This document shows positions 25,065 to 33,841 of a DNA stretch of 50,285 nt, piece by piece; position 1 is the stretch's first letter; each line of letters opens with the position of its first letter. This stretch comes from Lachnospiraceae bacterium (lineage in GTDB: Bacteria > Bacillota > Clostridia > Lachnospirales > Lachnospiraceae). The stretch spans positions 369,836 through 420,120 of the forward strand of contig JAAUZK010000024.1 in NCBI GenBank assembly GCA_014804655.1, given 5' to 3'. A program made the translations under genes and the position numbers. The notes beneath the pieces are model-generated. The model made no database searches. It was given only the letters and a program-made list of their open reading frames with translations, and was not told the origin of the DNA.

Positions 25065-27591
25065 ATTTCTGTACAATATTTACGATCCTGCCCGGAACAT
25101 AAATCTCTTTTACGATCGTTCCTGTCAGCTTATCTGCAATGATCTCTTTCGCCTTTGCGATCACATCATCTTTCGGATCGTCTTTGCCGATGGCAAGGGT
25201 GGCTCTTGTCTTGCCGTTGATCTGTACCGCAATTTCCACCGTAGACTCTACGGTCTTGGCTTCGTCGAACTCCGGCCATGTAGTCTGGTACACTCTGCCC
25301 TCAAATCCTACTCTCTGCCACAGTTCCTCCGTAATGTGCGGCGCAACCGGATTCAACATCGTGATCAGCGTCTTAAACTCACCCTTTGTCACGGAATTTT
25401 TCTTATAAAAATCATTGATGAGCGCCATCATAGCAGCAATCGCTGTGTTATATTTCAGATTTTCAAAATCATTGCTGACCTTCTTGATGGTCTGATGCAT
25501 CTTCGTTTCGAAATCTTTAGAATACGTCATATCATCCGTCAGAATATCCTGCAATTTCCAAACTCTCTCCAAGAAACGCCGGCAGCCTTTGACACCGTCT
25601 TCACTCCACCCTGCACTTAATTCAAAAGCGCCGATAAACATTTCATAGGTTCTGAGTGTGTCCGCACCATAATCTGTCACAATGTCATCGGGATTTACCA
25701 CATTACCGAGAGATTTGGACATCTTAACGACCGGATGCTCCGCCATTTCTCCGTATTTCTCCTTAAGCGCCTCCCTTGCCGCTTTCTCACTGCCATGCTC
25801 CTGAAGCAGCTTCTCCTGTTCTTTCGCGGACAAATTCGCAAAATTATGAGGGTTCAGTCCGAGAATCATACCATGAGATGTTCTCTTCGCATAAGGCTCG
25901 GGACAGGGAACCGCTTTCTGGTCATAAAGGAACTTATGCCAGAATCTGGAGTATAACAAATGCAGTGTTGTATGCTCCATACCGCCGTTATACCAGTCCA
26001 CCGGCATCCAGTATTCCAGTGCCTCCTTACTTGCAAGCGCCTCCGTATTATTCGGATCCGTATATCTTAAGAAGTACCATGAGGAACCTGCCCATTGAGG
26101 CATGGTATCCGTCTCTCTCTTCGCCGGACCGCCGCAGCACGGACATGTAGTATTGACCCAATCAGTCATAAGCGCAAGTGGAGATTCTCCGGTGTCTGTA
26201 GGCATATAACTGTCCACCTCCGGAAGCTCCAGAGGCAGCTCACTCTCATCTATCGGTACATAACCGCATTTCTCGCAGTATACAATCGGAATAGGCTCAC
26301 CCCAGTAGCGCTGTCTGGAAAATACCCAGTCCCTTAATTTAAAGTTCGTCTTAGCACAGCCGATGCCTTTCTCTTCCAAGAATGCGATCATCTTCGCTTT
26401 GGCTTCCTCCACGCTAAGTCCGCTGATAAAGCCGGAATTAACGATCGTACCTGTCGCCACATCCGTATATACTTCTTCCTGCACATCTCTGCCGCCCGCA
26501 ACGACCTCAATGATCGGCAGATCAAACTTCTTCGCAAACTCCCAGTCTCTCTCATCATGAGCCGGAACCGCCATGATCGCACCTGTGCCATAACTCATAA
26601 GTACATAATCGGAAACAAAAATCGGTATCTCCACGTCGCTGACCGGATTGACTGCCGTCAACCCGTCAATCTTAACGCCGGTTTTCTCCTTTGCCAGCTC
26701 CGCACGCTCGAAATCAGACTTTCTCGCCGCCTGTTCGCGATAAGCTACGATTTCATCCCAGTTCTTAATATCCTCTTTATACTTATCCAGAAGCGGATGC
26801 TCCGGGGACATAACCATATACGTCACGCCAAACAGCGTATCGCATCTGGTCGTGTATATACGCATCTTATCTTCTTTGCCTTTGATGATAAAATCAACCT
26901 CGGCACCGGTAGACTTACCGATCCAGTTCTTCTGAGAAACCTTCACCCTCTCCACATAGTCAACCGTGTCGAGTCCTTCGATCAGTTTGTCCGCATATTC
27001 TGTAATCTTAAGCATCCACTGGCTCTTCACCTTGCGGACAACCTCGGAACCGCACCGTTCACAGACGCCGTTGACTACTTCCTCGTTGGCAAGCCCGACT
27101 TTACAGGAGGTACACCAGTTGATTGGCATCTCGGATTTGTATGCCAGACCGGCTTTAAATAATTTCAGGAAAATCCACTGCGTCCACTTATAATAATTCG
27201 GATCTGTTGTGTTGACTTCCCGATCCCAGTCAAAAGAATATCCAAGCGAGTGCAGCTGCCCTTTAAAACGTGCCACATTATTCTGTGTCACGATCTTCGG
27301 ATGAATATGATTCTGAATCGCATAATTCTCCGTGGGAAGACCGAACGCATCCCACCCCATCGGATAGAGCACATTATATCCCTGCATCCTTCTCTTTCTC
27401 GCCACAATATCAAGTGCGGTATAAGGTCTCGGGTGCCCTACATGAAGTCCCTGTCCCGAAGGATACGGAAATTCCACCAACGCATAATATTTCGGTTTGG
27501 AATAATCATCGGAAGTCTTAAACGCCTTCTCATCGTCCCATACTTTCTGCCACTTTGTCTCTACTTCTCTGTGATTGTAAACTTCTGCCAT
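25063..27591 (-). CDS. leuS: Leucyl-tRNA synthetase
   Basis: A class I synthetase charging tRNA-Leu. The HIGH-type motif is [16 protein letters not shown] and the KMSKS motif is [10 protein letters not shown], near residue 590. The CP1 editing domain shows [20 protein letters not shown], and a zinc-type cluster CPCCGGPAK lies before the catalytic core resumes. With the ATG at 27591 the protein is 842 residues long, normal for bacteria. The reading frame stays open for 22 more codons upstream to a TTG at 27657, but [11 protein letters not shown] is the usual start of LeuRS. No T-box leader is visible. Confidence 0.97.
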   Translation of the reverse strand: MAEVYNHREVETKWQKVWDDEKAFKTSDDYSKPKYYALVEFPYPSGQGLHVGHPRPYTALDIVARKRRMQGYNVLYPMGWDAFGLPTENYAIQNHIHPKIVTQNNVARFKGQLHSLGYSFDWDREVNTTDPNYYKWTQWIFLKLFKAGLAYKSEMPINWCTSCKVGLANEEVVNGVCERCGSEVVRKVKSQWMLKITEYADKLIEGLDTVDYVERVKVSQKNWIGKSTGAEVDFIIKGKEDKMRIYTTRCDTLFGVTYMVMSPEHPLLDKYKEDIKNWDEIVAYREQAARKSDFERAELAKEKTGVKIDGLTAVNPVSDVEIPIFVSDYVLMSYGTGAIMAVPAHDERDWEFAKKFDLPIIEVVAGGRDVQEEVYTDVATGTIVNSGFISGLSVEEAKAKMIAFLEEKGIGCAKTNFKLRDWVFSRQRYWGEPIPIVYCEKCGYVPIDESELPLELPEVDSYMPTDTGESPLALMTDWVNTTCPCCGGPAKRETDTMPQWAGSSWYFLRYTDPNNTEALASKEALEYWMPVDWYNGGMEHTTLHLLYSRFWHKFLYDQKAVPCPEPYAKRTSHGMILGLNPHNFANLSAKEQEKLLQEHGSEKAAREALKEKYGEMAEHPVVKMSKSLGNVVNPDDIVTDYGADTLRTYEMFIGAFELSAGWSEDGVKGCRRFLERVWKLQDILTDDMTYSKDFETKMHQTIKKVSNDFENLKYNTAIAAMMALINDFYKKNSVTKGEFKTLITMLNPVAPHITEELWQRVGFEGRVYQTTWPEFDEAKTVESTVEIAVQINGKTRATLAIGKDDPKDDVIAKAKEIIADKLTGTIVKEIYVPGRIVNIVQK

Positions 27592-27683
27592 TTTATGACC
27601 ATACCTTTCAGCTCCGCACCATTTAAACCGATCGAGATCGCGGAGCAAATCTAGCAATCTTGCTCGTTATATCCACGCTTAAT

Positions 27684-27711
27684 ATTTTATTATACTAAAT
27701 GAATTTGTCAA
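27684..27711 (-). promoter_or_regulatory. Promoter of leuS
   Basis: On the minus strand TTGACA (27706-27711) is followed after 16 bp by TAAAAT (27684-27689), about 90 bp before the leuS start. Confidence 0.65.
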
Positions 27712-27738
27712 GCGGATTGCATAACAATCTTTTCTCAC

Positions 27739-27777
27739 AATAGGAACAGGGCGTGTAAGCCACGCCCCGTTCCTATT
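27739..27777 (-). terminator. Strong hairpin after the EF-G-like gene
   Basis: A stem of about 17 pairs with one mismatch (GGGCGTG with CACGCCC at the top) surrounds a five-base loop. There is no clear T-run on either strand, so termination is likely but not proven. Confidence 0.5.
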
Positions 27778-27832
27778 ATAGACCCTTCTCTATCGCTATA
27801 GTCGATCATATAGCATTCCGCGAGACATTCCC

Positions 27833-29926
27833 CTAAGCCTCGCTTCCGGCCTCCGCTACCTTATTAGCTCTCGCAGCGACTTCCTTCTCCTGTACATCGC
27901 TGGGAGCCTGTTCATATCTGGCAAACTCATATTTATATGTGCCACGTCCACCAGTCATGGAGCGCAGGTCAGTGCAATAACCATTCAGACATGCCACCGG
28001 AATATCCGCTTCGATGACAGTCTTGCCGTCCCCGGCCGGATTCATGCCGAGTACGCGTCCTCTTCTCTTATTCAGATCACCCATTACATCACCGGTGTAG
28101 GAATCCGGTACGGTCACCTGCAAATTAGCGATCGGCTCAAGGAGTACCGGTCCTGCCTCCATGAAGCCCTTCTTAAACGCCTGAATCGTCGCCATCTTAA
28201 AGGCCATCTCGGAAGAATCTACCGGGTGATAAGATCCATCATAAAGTATCGCTTTGACACCCACTACCGGATATGCTGCGAGCGGTCCGCTGCTCACGGA
28301 ATCCTGCAGTCCCTTCTCGACAGCCGGGAAATAGTTCTTAGGCACTGCTCCGCCTACTACTTCCTGTTCAAACACATAAGCCGATTCCAAGTCTCCCGAT
28401 GCCTCGAAGCGCATCTTAACATGACCGTACTGTCCGTGTCCTCCGGATTGTTTCTTATACTTATACTCTACATCGGACTTCTTCCTGATTGTTTCTCTGT
28501 AAGCTATCTTCGGATCAGACAGTTCAATTTCTGCTTTATACTCGTTGAGGAGCCTGCTGGCAATCACATCCAGATGTAGATCTCCCATACCGTAAAGCAG
28601 TGTCTGCTTATTCTCCGCATCATTGACGATCCATAAAGTCTGATCTTCATGTTTCATCTTCTGCAGCGCCTGTGCTACCTTATCCACGTCGCCCTTATTC
28701 TTAGCTCTGTACCGCTTATATGTATAAGGTGTGGATATCTCAGTCTTACCGTACCGGATAATTCTCGCCTTGGTAGACAGCGTATTACCCGTTCTTGCCG
28801 CCGTCAGCTTTGCGATCGCGCCGATATCTCCGGCATGCAGTTCTTTTACCTCAATCGGCTTATTGCCCTGCAGCACATAAAGCTTATTGATCTTCTCCTC
28901 GACCTCTTTCTCATCATTATAGATCGTATCGTCATTCTTAAACACACCGGAGCACACTTTAATCAGTGAATACTTGCCGATAAAAGGATCCACGATGGTC
29001 TTGAAAATATATGCGGACTTCGGTTTAGAAAAGTCATAGTTCGCCTGGAAGATCTCATTACTCTTCAGGTCGATTCCCGCGAGTTCACGATTCTCCGGGC
29101 TGGGCATATATTTCACGATATCATCCAGCAATGTGTAGATGCCCTGACACAACACATTTGATCCCATAGACATAGGTACAATACTGCCGTCCATGACATT
29201 GCTGCGAAGAGCTGCTCTGATCTCCGCCTCGGAGAAGCTGTCCCCGTTAAAATACCGTTCCATAAAATCTTCGCTGGTCTCAGCTACGGCTTCCATCAAC
29301 GTGTCCCTGCAAAGCTGCAGATTAGCCTTACTGTATTCCGGCATCTCGCACTCTACAACTTCCTTGCCTTCCCAACGGTAGGCCTGCTCGGTAATGACAT
29401 TGATATATCCCACAAATTTCTCATTCTCACGGATCGGGAGATGGAACGGCGCCAGTTTCTTACCGTATTTGTCAGTCATACCCTCCACTACCTGACGGAA
29501 CGATGCGTTATCGATATCCATATCCGTTACAAATACAAATCTGGGAAGCTTATATTTATCGCACAGTTCCCATGCCTTCTCTGTACCTACTTCCATACCC
29601 GCCTTACCGGACACTACGATAATAGCCGCATCGGCCGCGCCGACTGCCTCTTCTACTTCTCCGACAAAATCAAAGAAACCGGGTGTATCCAGTACATTGA
29701 TCTTCACATCTTCCCATTCGATCGGAACAACAGATGTCGCAATGGATATCTGGCGCTTCTGCTCTTCTTTACCGAAATCGCTGACTGTATTGCCGTCGTC
29801 TACCTTGCCCATTCTGGAAGTGATACCGGACAGGTAAGCCATCGCCTCCACCAGACTGGTCTTACCACAGCCGCCATGCCCCAGCAAAACCACATTACGA
29901 ATCTTATCCGTTGTGTAAATATTCAT
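27833..29926 (-). CDS. EF-G-like translational GTPase (EF-G2 type)
   Basis: The 697-residue protein has the domain order of elongation factor G: GTPase domain, domains II-III, domain IV (KKQSGGHGQYGHVKMRF) and domain V (PVLLEPIANLQVTVP). Its G1 motif is GHGGCGKTS, instead of GHIDAGKTT in canonical EF-G, and G3 is DTPGFFDF. The G4 motif NKxD is replaced by TDMD (FVTDMDIDNASF). These features match the EF-G2-like group, whose role is not settled. The true fusA, usually beside rps genes, is not in this window. The ATG at 29926 follows GGAGG. It is probably monocistronic. Confidence 0.88.
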   Translation of the reverse strand: MNIYTTDKIRNVVLLGHGGCGKTSLVEAMAYLSGITSRMGKVDDGNTVSDFGKEEQKRQISIATSVVPIEWEDVKINVLDTPGFFDFVGEVEEAVGAADAAIIVVSGKAGMEVGTEKAWELCDKYKLPRFVFVTDMDIDNASFRQVVEGMTDKYGKKLAPFHLPIRENEKFVGYINVITEQAYRWEGKEVVECEMPEYSKANLQLCRDTLMEAVAETSEDFMERYFNGDSFSEAEIRAALRSNVMDGSIVPMSMGSNVLCQGIYTLLDDIVKYMPSPENRELAGIDLKSNEIFQANYDFSKPKSAYIFKTIVDPFIGKYSLIKVCSGVFKNDDTIYNDEKEVEEKINKLYVLQGNKPIEVKELHAGDIGAIAKLTAARTGNTLSTKARIIRYGKTEISTPYTYKRYRAKNKGDVDKVAQALQKMKHEDQTLWIVNDAENKQTLLYGMGDLHLDVIASRLLNEYKAEIELSDPKIAYRETIRKKSDVEYKYKKQSGGHGQYGHVKMRFEASGDLESAYVFEQEVVGGAVPKNYFPAVEKGLQDSVSSGPLAAYPVVGVKAILYDGSYHPVDSSEMAFKMATIQAFKKGFMEAGPVLLEPIANLQVTVPDSYTGDVMGDLNKRRGRVLGMNPAGDGKTVIEADIPVACLNGYCTDLRSMTGGRGTYKYEFARYEQAPSDVQEKEVAARANKVAEAGSEA

Positions 29927-29956
29927 TTTTTGCAATCCTCCAGTTCTGTTATTCAC

Positions 29957-30156
29957 TTATGATTGGGCAGATTGTTCTGTTTGACTTATTCCCAAGCACA
30001 AATTGTAAGTATATTTTACTAAATTTCTTTATAAATTACAATATCAATTATGCGAAATGTATAATAAAAGTTGATTTGTTTGCAATGCAGATTGGCGAAA
30101 TTTGGTTTGAAAACTCGAAATGAGAGTGAAAAATTACACGATTACTTAAGCCGTCC
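29957..30156. other. Intergenic stretch, nothing identified
   Basis: AT-rich sequence upstream of the EF-G-like gene. I see no gene, RNA or clear promoter here; only stretches that could hold the EF-G-like promoter. Confidence 0.4.
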
Positions 30157-30308
30157 GCACGGAGGGATGTTAATATCTACGGAGCCGCGCTTTCGCTCCG
30201 CAAAAAGCGTAGCGGACACTAAACTCGAAAGTTGCTTTGCAACTTTAAACCTCGTTAAGTGCCGACGCTTTTTGAGGGCCTCCTTAAGATATTAACATCC
30301 CTCTGTGC
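30157..30308. repeat. 152-bp hairpin element with 28-29-bp terminal inverted repeats
   Basis: The ends 30157-30184 and 30280-30308 are inverted copies of each other with one mismatch and one extra base; AGGGATGTTAATATCT is matched exactly. Inside are nested pairs: AAAAAGCGT (30202-30210) with ACGCTTTTT (30265-30273), CACT with AGTG, and a central AAAGTTGC-TTT-GCAACTTT (30228-30246). The whole unit can fold into one long rod. It has no open reading frame of note, so it looks like a MITE- or REP-like repeat. I see no flanking target duplication. Confidence 0.75.
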
Positions 30309-30362
30309 TGGGTATTGGTTGAGACTAAACAACAGTAACAAGTTTTATTGTACGGTTCGCCC

Positions 30363-30391
30363 TTGTAGCATAATGTACGAAATGTTATACT
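30363..30391 (+). promoter_or_regulatory. Possible promoter of tyrA
   Basis: TTGTAG is followed after 17 bp by TATACT, about 110 bp before the tyrA start codon. Confidence 0.55.
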
Positions 30392-30501
30392 ATATACAAA
30401 TTTTGAGGCCGCCGGAGCGAGTATATCCGATCCCGGCTACATATTTTCTACAGCTTTATACCAAGCAAATTTTATTATAGAAAAAGAAAGGCTGCTATAT
30501 T

Positions 30502-31602
30502 ATGAACACTCTTACCTGTGGTTTTATCGGACTCGGATTGATTGGCGGTTCTATTGCAAAAGCAATCCGTAACACTGTTCCGGACGCACGTATCATCGCA
30601 TATGATGTCAACGAATCTTCCCTGCTTCTTGCACACAAAGAGCATGTGGTCGATACGATCTGTTCCGCCATAGACGACTCTTTCAGTGCCTGCGACTATA
30701 TATTCCTATGCGCGCCGGTTGCACATAATGATGATAATCTTCTCATTTTAAGGAAGTATTTGTCTGCTGAAACGATCCTGACAGATGTCGGAAGCGTTAA
30801 GACAGGCATACACAGGCACATTGAATCATTGGGATTACAGGATCAGTTTATCGGCGGACATCCCATGACCGGTTCAGAACGGTTCGGCTATCAGAATTCT
30901 AACGCTTCTCTTCTGGAAAATGCTTATTATATTCTGACTCCCTCCGATACCGTAGCCCAAGGCAAACTGACCGGATACCGAGAGCTGGTGAAATCCATCG
31001 GCGCGATCCCGCTTATATTAAGCTGCGAAGAACATGACTATGTAACTGCCGCCATCTCCCATCTTCCTCACGTAATCGCTTCCTCTCTGGTCAATCTGGT
31101 CAGAAGCTGCGATTCCGAAGAAGGTATCATGAAGATGATTGCTGCAGGAGGATTCAAGGATATCACAAGAATCGCTTCGTCTTCTCCTACCATGTGGCAA
31201 CAAATCTGCCTGACAAATACGGATAATATCTCGAAGCTTCTGAAACTTTATATAAAGTACCTCACCGAGATATCCGACCGCCTCGACAATCGATCCGCCG
31301 ATTCACTGTATGACTTTTTTGATACAGCGAGAAATTATCGGGAATCCTTCATCAACACCTCCAGCGGACCTATCAAGGAGGAATACGTTATCACGGTAGA
31401 TATTGCAGATAAACCCGGTGCCATCGCCGCCATTGCTTCGCTGCTCTCCATGCATGATGTGAGTATCAAGAATATCGGCATCAACCATAACAGAGAGCTG
31501 GCCGAAGGCGCGCTGCGCATTGAGTTCTATGACAAGAACGCCATCGAGCAGGCGATCCAAATTATGTCTAAACACGGATACCCGATTCATACAAAAAAAT
31601 AA
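30502..31602 (+). CDS. tyrA: Prephenate dehydrogenase with ACT domain
   Basis: Converts prephenate to 4-hydroxyphenylpyruvate in tyrosine synthesis, using NAD(P)+. The N-terminal Rossmann fold has GFIGLGLIGGSIAKA; the catalytic region includes GGHPMTGSERFG, with the conserved His. The helical dimer domain (ISHLPHVIASSLVN) follows. The last 70 residues are an ACT domain (VDIADKPGAIAAIASLLSMH), typical of allosteric control by tyrosine. The length of 366 is usual for Firmicute TyrA with ACT. AAGAAAGG precedes the ATG. It stands alone here, without other aromatic pathway genes. Confidence 0.95.
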   Translation: MNTLTCGFIGLGLIGGSIAKAIRNTVPDARIIAYDVNESSLLLAHKEHVVDTICSAIDDSFSACDYIFLCAPVAHNDDNLLILRKYLSAETILTDVGSVKTGIHRHIESLGLQDQFIGGHPMTGSERFGYQNSNASLLENAYYILTPSDTVAQGKLTGYRELVKSIGAIPLILSCEEHDYVTAAISHLPHVIASSLVNLVRSCDSEEGIMKMIAAGGFKDITRIASSSPTMWQQICLTNTDNISKLLKLYIKYLTEISDRLDNRSADSLYDFFDTARNYRESFINTSSGPIKEEYVITVDIADKPGAIAAIASLLSMHDVSIKNIGINHNRELAEGALRIEFYDKNAIEQAIQIMSKHGYPIHTKK

Positions 31603-31625
31603 GAAAAAATCGAGCTACGCTCGAT
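31592..31625 (-). terminator. Intrinsic terminator at the tyrA 3' end
   Basis: ATCGAGC and GCTCGAT pair around a three-base loop; on the minus strand they are followed by a long T-run. A second imperfect hairpin (31629-31648) lies beside it. It suits minus-strand transcripts and overlaps the last codons of tyrA. Confidence 0.7.
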
Positions 31626-31671
31626 TGCGAGATTTGCTTCGCAAACTCGTGCTTAAACGAACAACTTTCTA

Positions 31672-31702
31672 AAAGAATAAGAAAGCGGGCAGGTCCGCTT
31701 TC
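31672..31702 (-). terminator. Terminator after the VanZ-like gene
   Basis: GAAAGCGG and CCGCTTTC form a perfect eight-pair stem with a six-base loop, followed on the minus strand by TTATTCTTTT. Confidence 0.75.
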
Positions 31703-31721
31703 GAGATAGTCAATATTATAT

Positions 31722-32219
31722 TCAAGATGACAGCTTGACCAATAGCCTGTTCAGGAAATAGGAAATCACCATACAAGTGATTCCCGCCAGACTCCCGTAC
31801 CAGTTGAGCGCCACATCTGACATTTGAAAATGTCTTCCGTCAATATATTGTTTATAGTACTCCGTATAATATGCCAATACATAGCAGACAAATCCGGCTC
31901 CCAGCACTCCGATGATCCGAAAATATCTTCTGAACACCACCATACTGACAAAGGCCATGACAACTCCCACTACAAAAAACAGTCCCAGATGAGCCCCGTA
32001 CCTAATAATCCGACTGACAGTCTTAATCTGTTCCTGTGTCGGATTGTCAAAAATACTTACGGCGATCTGCTCTGCCACTTTCATCGTCACACTGGTTGAC
32101 TGCTCACCGTTCTGAAATGAGACAACCATAACAAAATATAAAAGCAATATAAGTCCTAAGAACGATGCCGCAATTACGACAATCTCCAGCCACAGCCCGG
32201 TATGTCTTTCCTGCTTCAT
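31722..32219 (-). CDS. VanZ-like membrane protein
   Basis: The 165-residue protein has four hydrophobic helices: about residues 12-34, 72-90, 95-117 and 140-160. SFQNGEQSTSVT after helix 1, IIRYGAHLGLFFVVGV and a conserved acidic region between helices 3 and 4 are typical of VanZ-like proteins. VanZ gives low-level teicoplanin resistance in some enterococci, but most VanZ-like proteins have unknown roles and no van genes are nearby. It lies 15 bases after the PilZ gene and is probably co-transcribed. Confidence 0.82.
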   Translation of the reverse strand: MKQERHTGLWLEIVVIAASFLGLILLLYFVMVVSFQNGEQSTSVTMKVAEQIAVSIFDNPTQEQIKTVSRIIRYGAHLGLFFVVGVVMAFVSMVVFRRYFRIIGVLGAGFVCYVLAYYTEYYKQYIDGRHFQMSDVALNWYGSLAGITCMVISYFLNRLLVKLSS

Positions 32220-32234
32220 TTCAATACGCTTTCC

Positions 32235-32588
32235 TTATGCTTCCATGTCTTCTATCGTACCGTATGTCTCGATCCTGCTGGCATCGATCTCTGTCATTCC
32301 GATAAATATCGCGCCGTAGATATACATACCGTTCTCTCCGGGATCAACGCGAACGATCTCCAGAAAACAATGCAGAACTTCCTTCGTCCATATTGTCAGA
32401 AAACATTCATACACAGCGCCTACTTGAAGACCTGCATCACACTGAAATCCGACTCCCGTTTTGGATACGTCATGAATCTCTATATTTACCTCTTGGTTTA
32501 TCTCCTCGGAATATCCGCTTCTGTCCATCCGTTTGATCAAAAGTTTCGCGGACAGCGCCATACGTTTGCTTCTTCTTCTCTCCTCCAT
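32235..32588 (-). CDS. PilZ-domain protein, probable c-di-GMP receptor
   Basis: A single-domain PilZ protein of about 117 residues. The two ligand-binding motifs are visible: RRRSKR at the start (RxxxR) and HDVSKTGVGF (the D/NxSxxG motif). Both are needed for cyclic di-GMP binding, so it is likely a functional receptor. I chose the ATG at 32588 because MEERRRSKR places the Arg motif at the usual distance from the N-terminus and GGGGAAC precedes it; an in-frame ATG at 32618 also exists. It is the first gene of a pair with the VanZ-like gene. The target process, such as adhesion or motility, cannot be told. Confidence 0.85.
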   Translation of the reverse strand: MEERRRSKRMALSAKLLIKRMDRSGYSEEINQEVNIEIHDVSKTGVGFQCDAGLQVGAVYECFLTIWTKEVLHCFLEIVRVDPGENGMYIYGAIFIGMTEIDASRIETYGTIEDMEA

Positions 32589-32705
32589 GTTCCCCTTCTC
32601 TTCCTCCTGTGTAATCAATAATATAGCCGTTTAAGCTAAACTGTGTTTAAACAGACTGCCGCATCCCCAAAGCGGCTGTGCAATTATACACATTTCCATA
32701 TTACA

Positions 32706-33764
32706 TTATTTGGCTTTTTTTGTAAAGGAATCTGTAATAAACATCGCGTCACCGAAACTGAAAAACCGATATCGTTCCCTGATCGCTTCTTCGTAAGCCT
32801 GCAACACATTCTCTCTTCCGGCCAGTGCGGAAACAAGCATCACGAGTGTGGATTCCGGCAAGTGAAAATTAGTAATCAGGCAGTCAAGAACCTTAAAACG
32901 GTACCCCGGATAAATAAAAATTTCCGTATTGCCGCAGCACGCTTCCAACGTTCCGTCTGATTTCGCCGCGCTCTCGACCGTGCGGCAGCTCGTTGTACCC
33001 ACACATATGACACGATGGCCTTCCGCCTTGGCGCGATTAATCTTCTCAGCCGCCTCTGCCGTGACCTGATAATATTCGGAATGCATATGATGTTCCAGAA
33101 TATTATCCGCCTTGACCGGACGAAAGGTTCCGAGCCCCACATGCAGAGTCACATAGGCAGTCTCCACACCTTTATCCTCAATCTGTCTGAGCAGTTCCTC
33201 TGTAAAATGCAGCCCGGCAGTAGGCGCTGCCGCGGAGCCGTCGTATTTCGCATAGACGGTCTGGTAACGGTTCTTATCCGGTAATTTATGCGTTATGTAA
33301 GGAGGCAGCGGCATCTCTCCAAGCCTATCCAACACCTCCTCGAAAATCCCCTCATAAGAGAACCGGATCAAACGATTCCCTTCTTCCACCACTTCAAGTA
33401 CCTCCGCATGTAAGGAACCGTTACCGAATGTAATTCTTGTTCCCGGTTTTGCTTTTTTGCCCGGCTTAACCAGTGTTTCCCAGACATCATTCTCTTTTCT
33501 TTTTAAAAGCAGAACCTCTATCGCCGCACCGGTATCTTCCTTCACACCCATGAGTCTCGCAGGAAGTACCTTAGTGTTATTTAAGACCAGACAATCGCCC
33601 GGCCTTAAATAATCAATAATCTCTTTAAAAATATGATGCTCTGTTCTGCCGCTTATCTTATCCAGCATCAACAGCCGCGAACCCGAGCGATCCTCCAAAG
33701 GGTCCTGCGCGATCAACTCTTCCGGCAGTTCAAAATAGAAATCCGATTTTTTTATTGTCTCCAT
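32706..33764 (-). CDS. queA: tRNA ribosyltransferase-isomerase (queuosine synthesis)
   Basis: QueA transfers and isomerises the ribose part of S-adenosylmethionine onto preQ1 in tRNA to form epoxyqueuosine. The protein is 352 residues, as usual. Typical segments are [20 protein letters not shown] at the N-terminus, [26 protein letters not shown] and [20 protein letters not shown]. No tgt gene, its usual neighbour, is in the window. It follows the M18 aminopeptidase gene by 77 bases on the same strand and may be the last gene in the pheS-pheT transcript. Confidence 0.96.
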   Translation of the reverse strand: METIKKSDFYFELPEELIAQDPLEDRSGSRLLMLDKISGRTEHHIFKEIIDYLRPGDCLVLNNTKVLPARLMGVKEDTGAAIEVLLLKRKENDVWETLVKPGKKAKPGTRITFGNGSLHAEVLEVVEEGNRLIRFSYEGIFEEVLDRLGEMPLPPYITHKLPDKNRYQTVYAKYDGSAAAPTAGLHFTEELLRQIEDKGVETAYVTLHVGLGTFRPVKADNILEHHMHSEYYQVTAEAAEKINRAKAEGHRVICVGTTSCRTVESAAKSDGTLEACCGNTEIFIYPGYRFKVLDCLITNFHLPESTLVMLVSALAGRENVLQAYEEAIRERYRFFSFGDAMFITDSFTKKAK

Positions 33765-33841
33765 ATATTGTATTTTCCGTTTTCATATGAAAGTTACTGT
33801 TTGCGTGTTATGATGTACAGACTGCAACTCGCAAACTTTTA

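Noticed and set aside
27592..27712. T-box leader before leuS
   Set aside because: There is no GGTGGTACCGCG-type motif and the leader of about 90 bases is too short.
27739..27777. Riboswitch-like structured RNA
   Set aside because: It is one simple hairpin after a gene end, best read as a terminator or mRNA 3' stem.
29926..29956. Extended N-terminus of the EF-G-like protein
   Set aside because: The earlier start lacks a ribosome binding site; GGAGG precedes the ATG at 29926.
32657..32676. Possible terminator after queA (GCCGC and GCGGC stem)
   Set aside because: The stem has only five pairs with a nine-base loop and no T-run on the minus strand.
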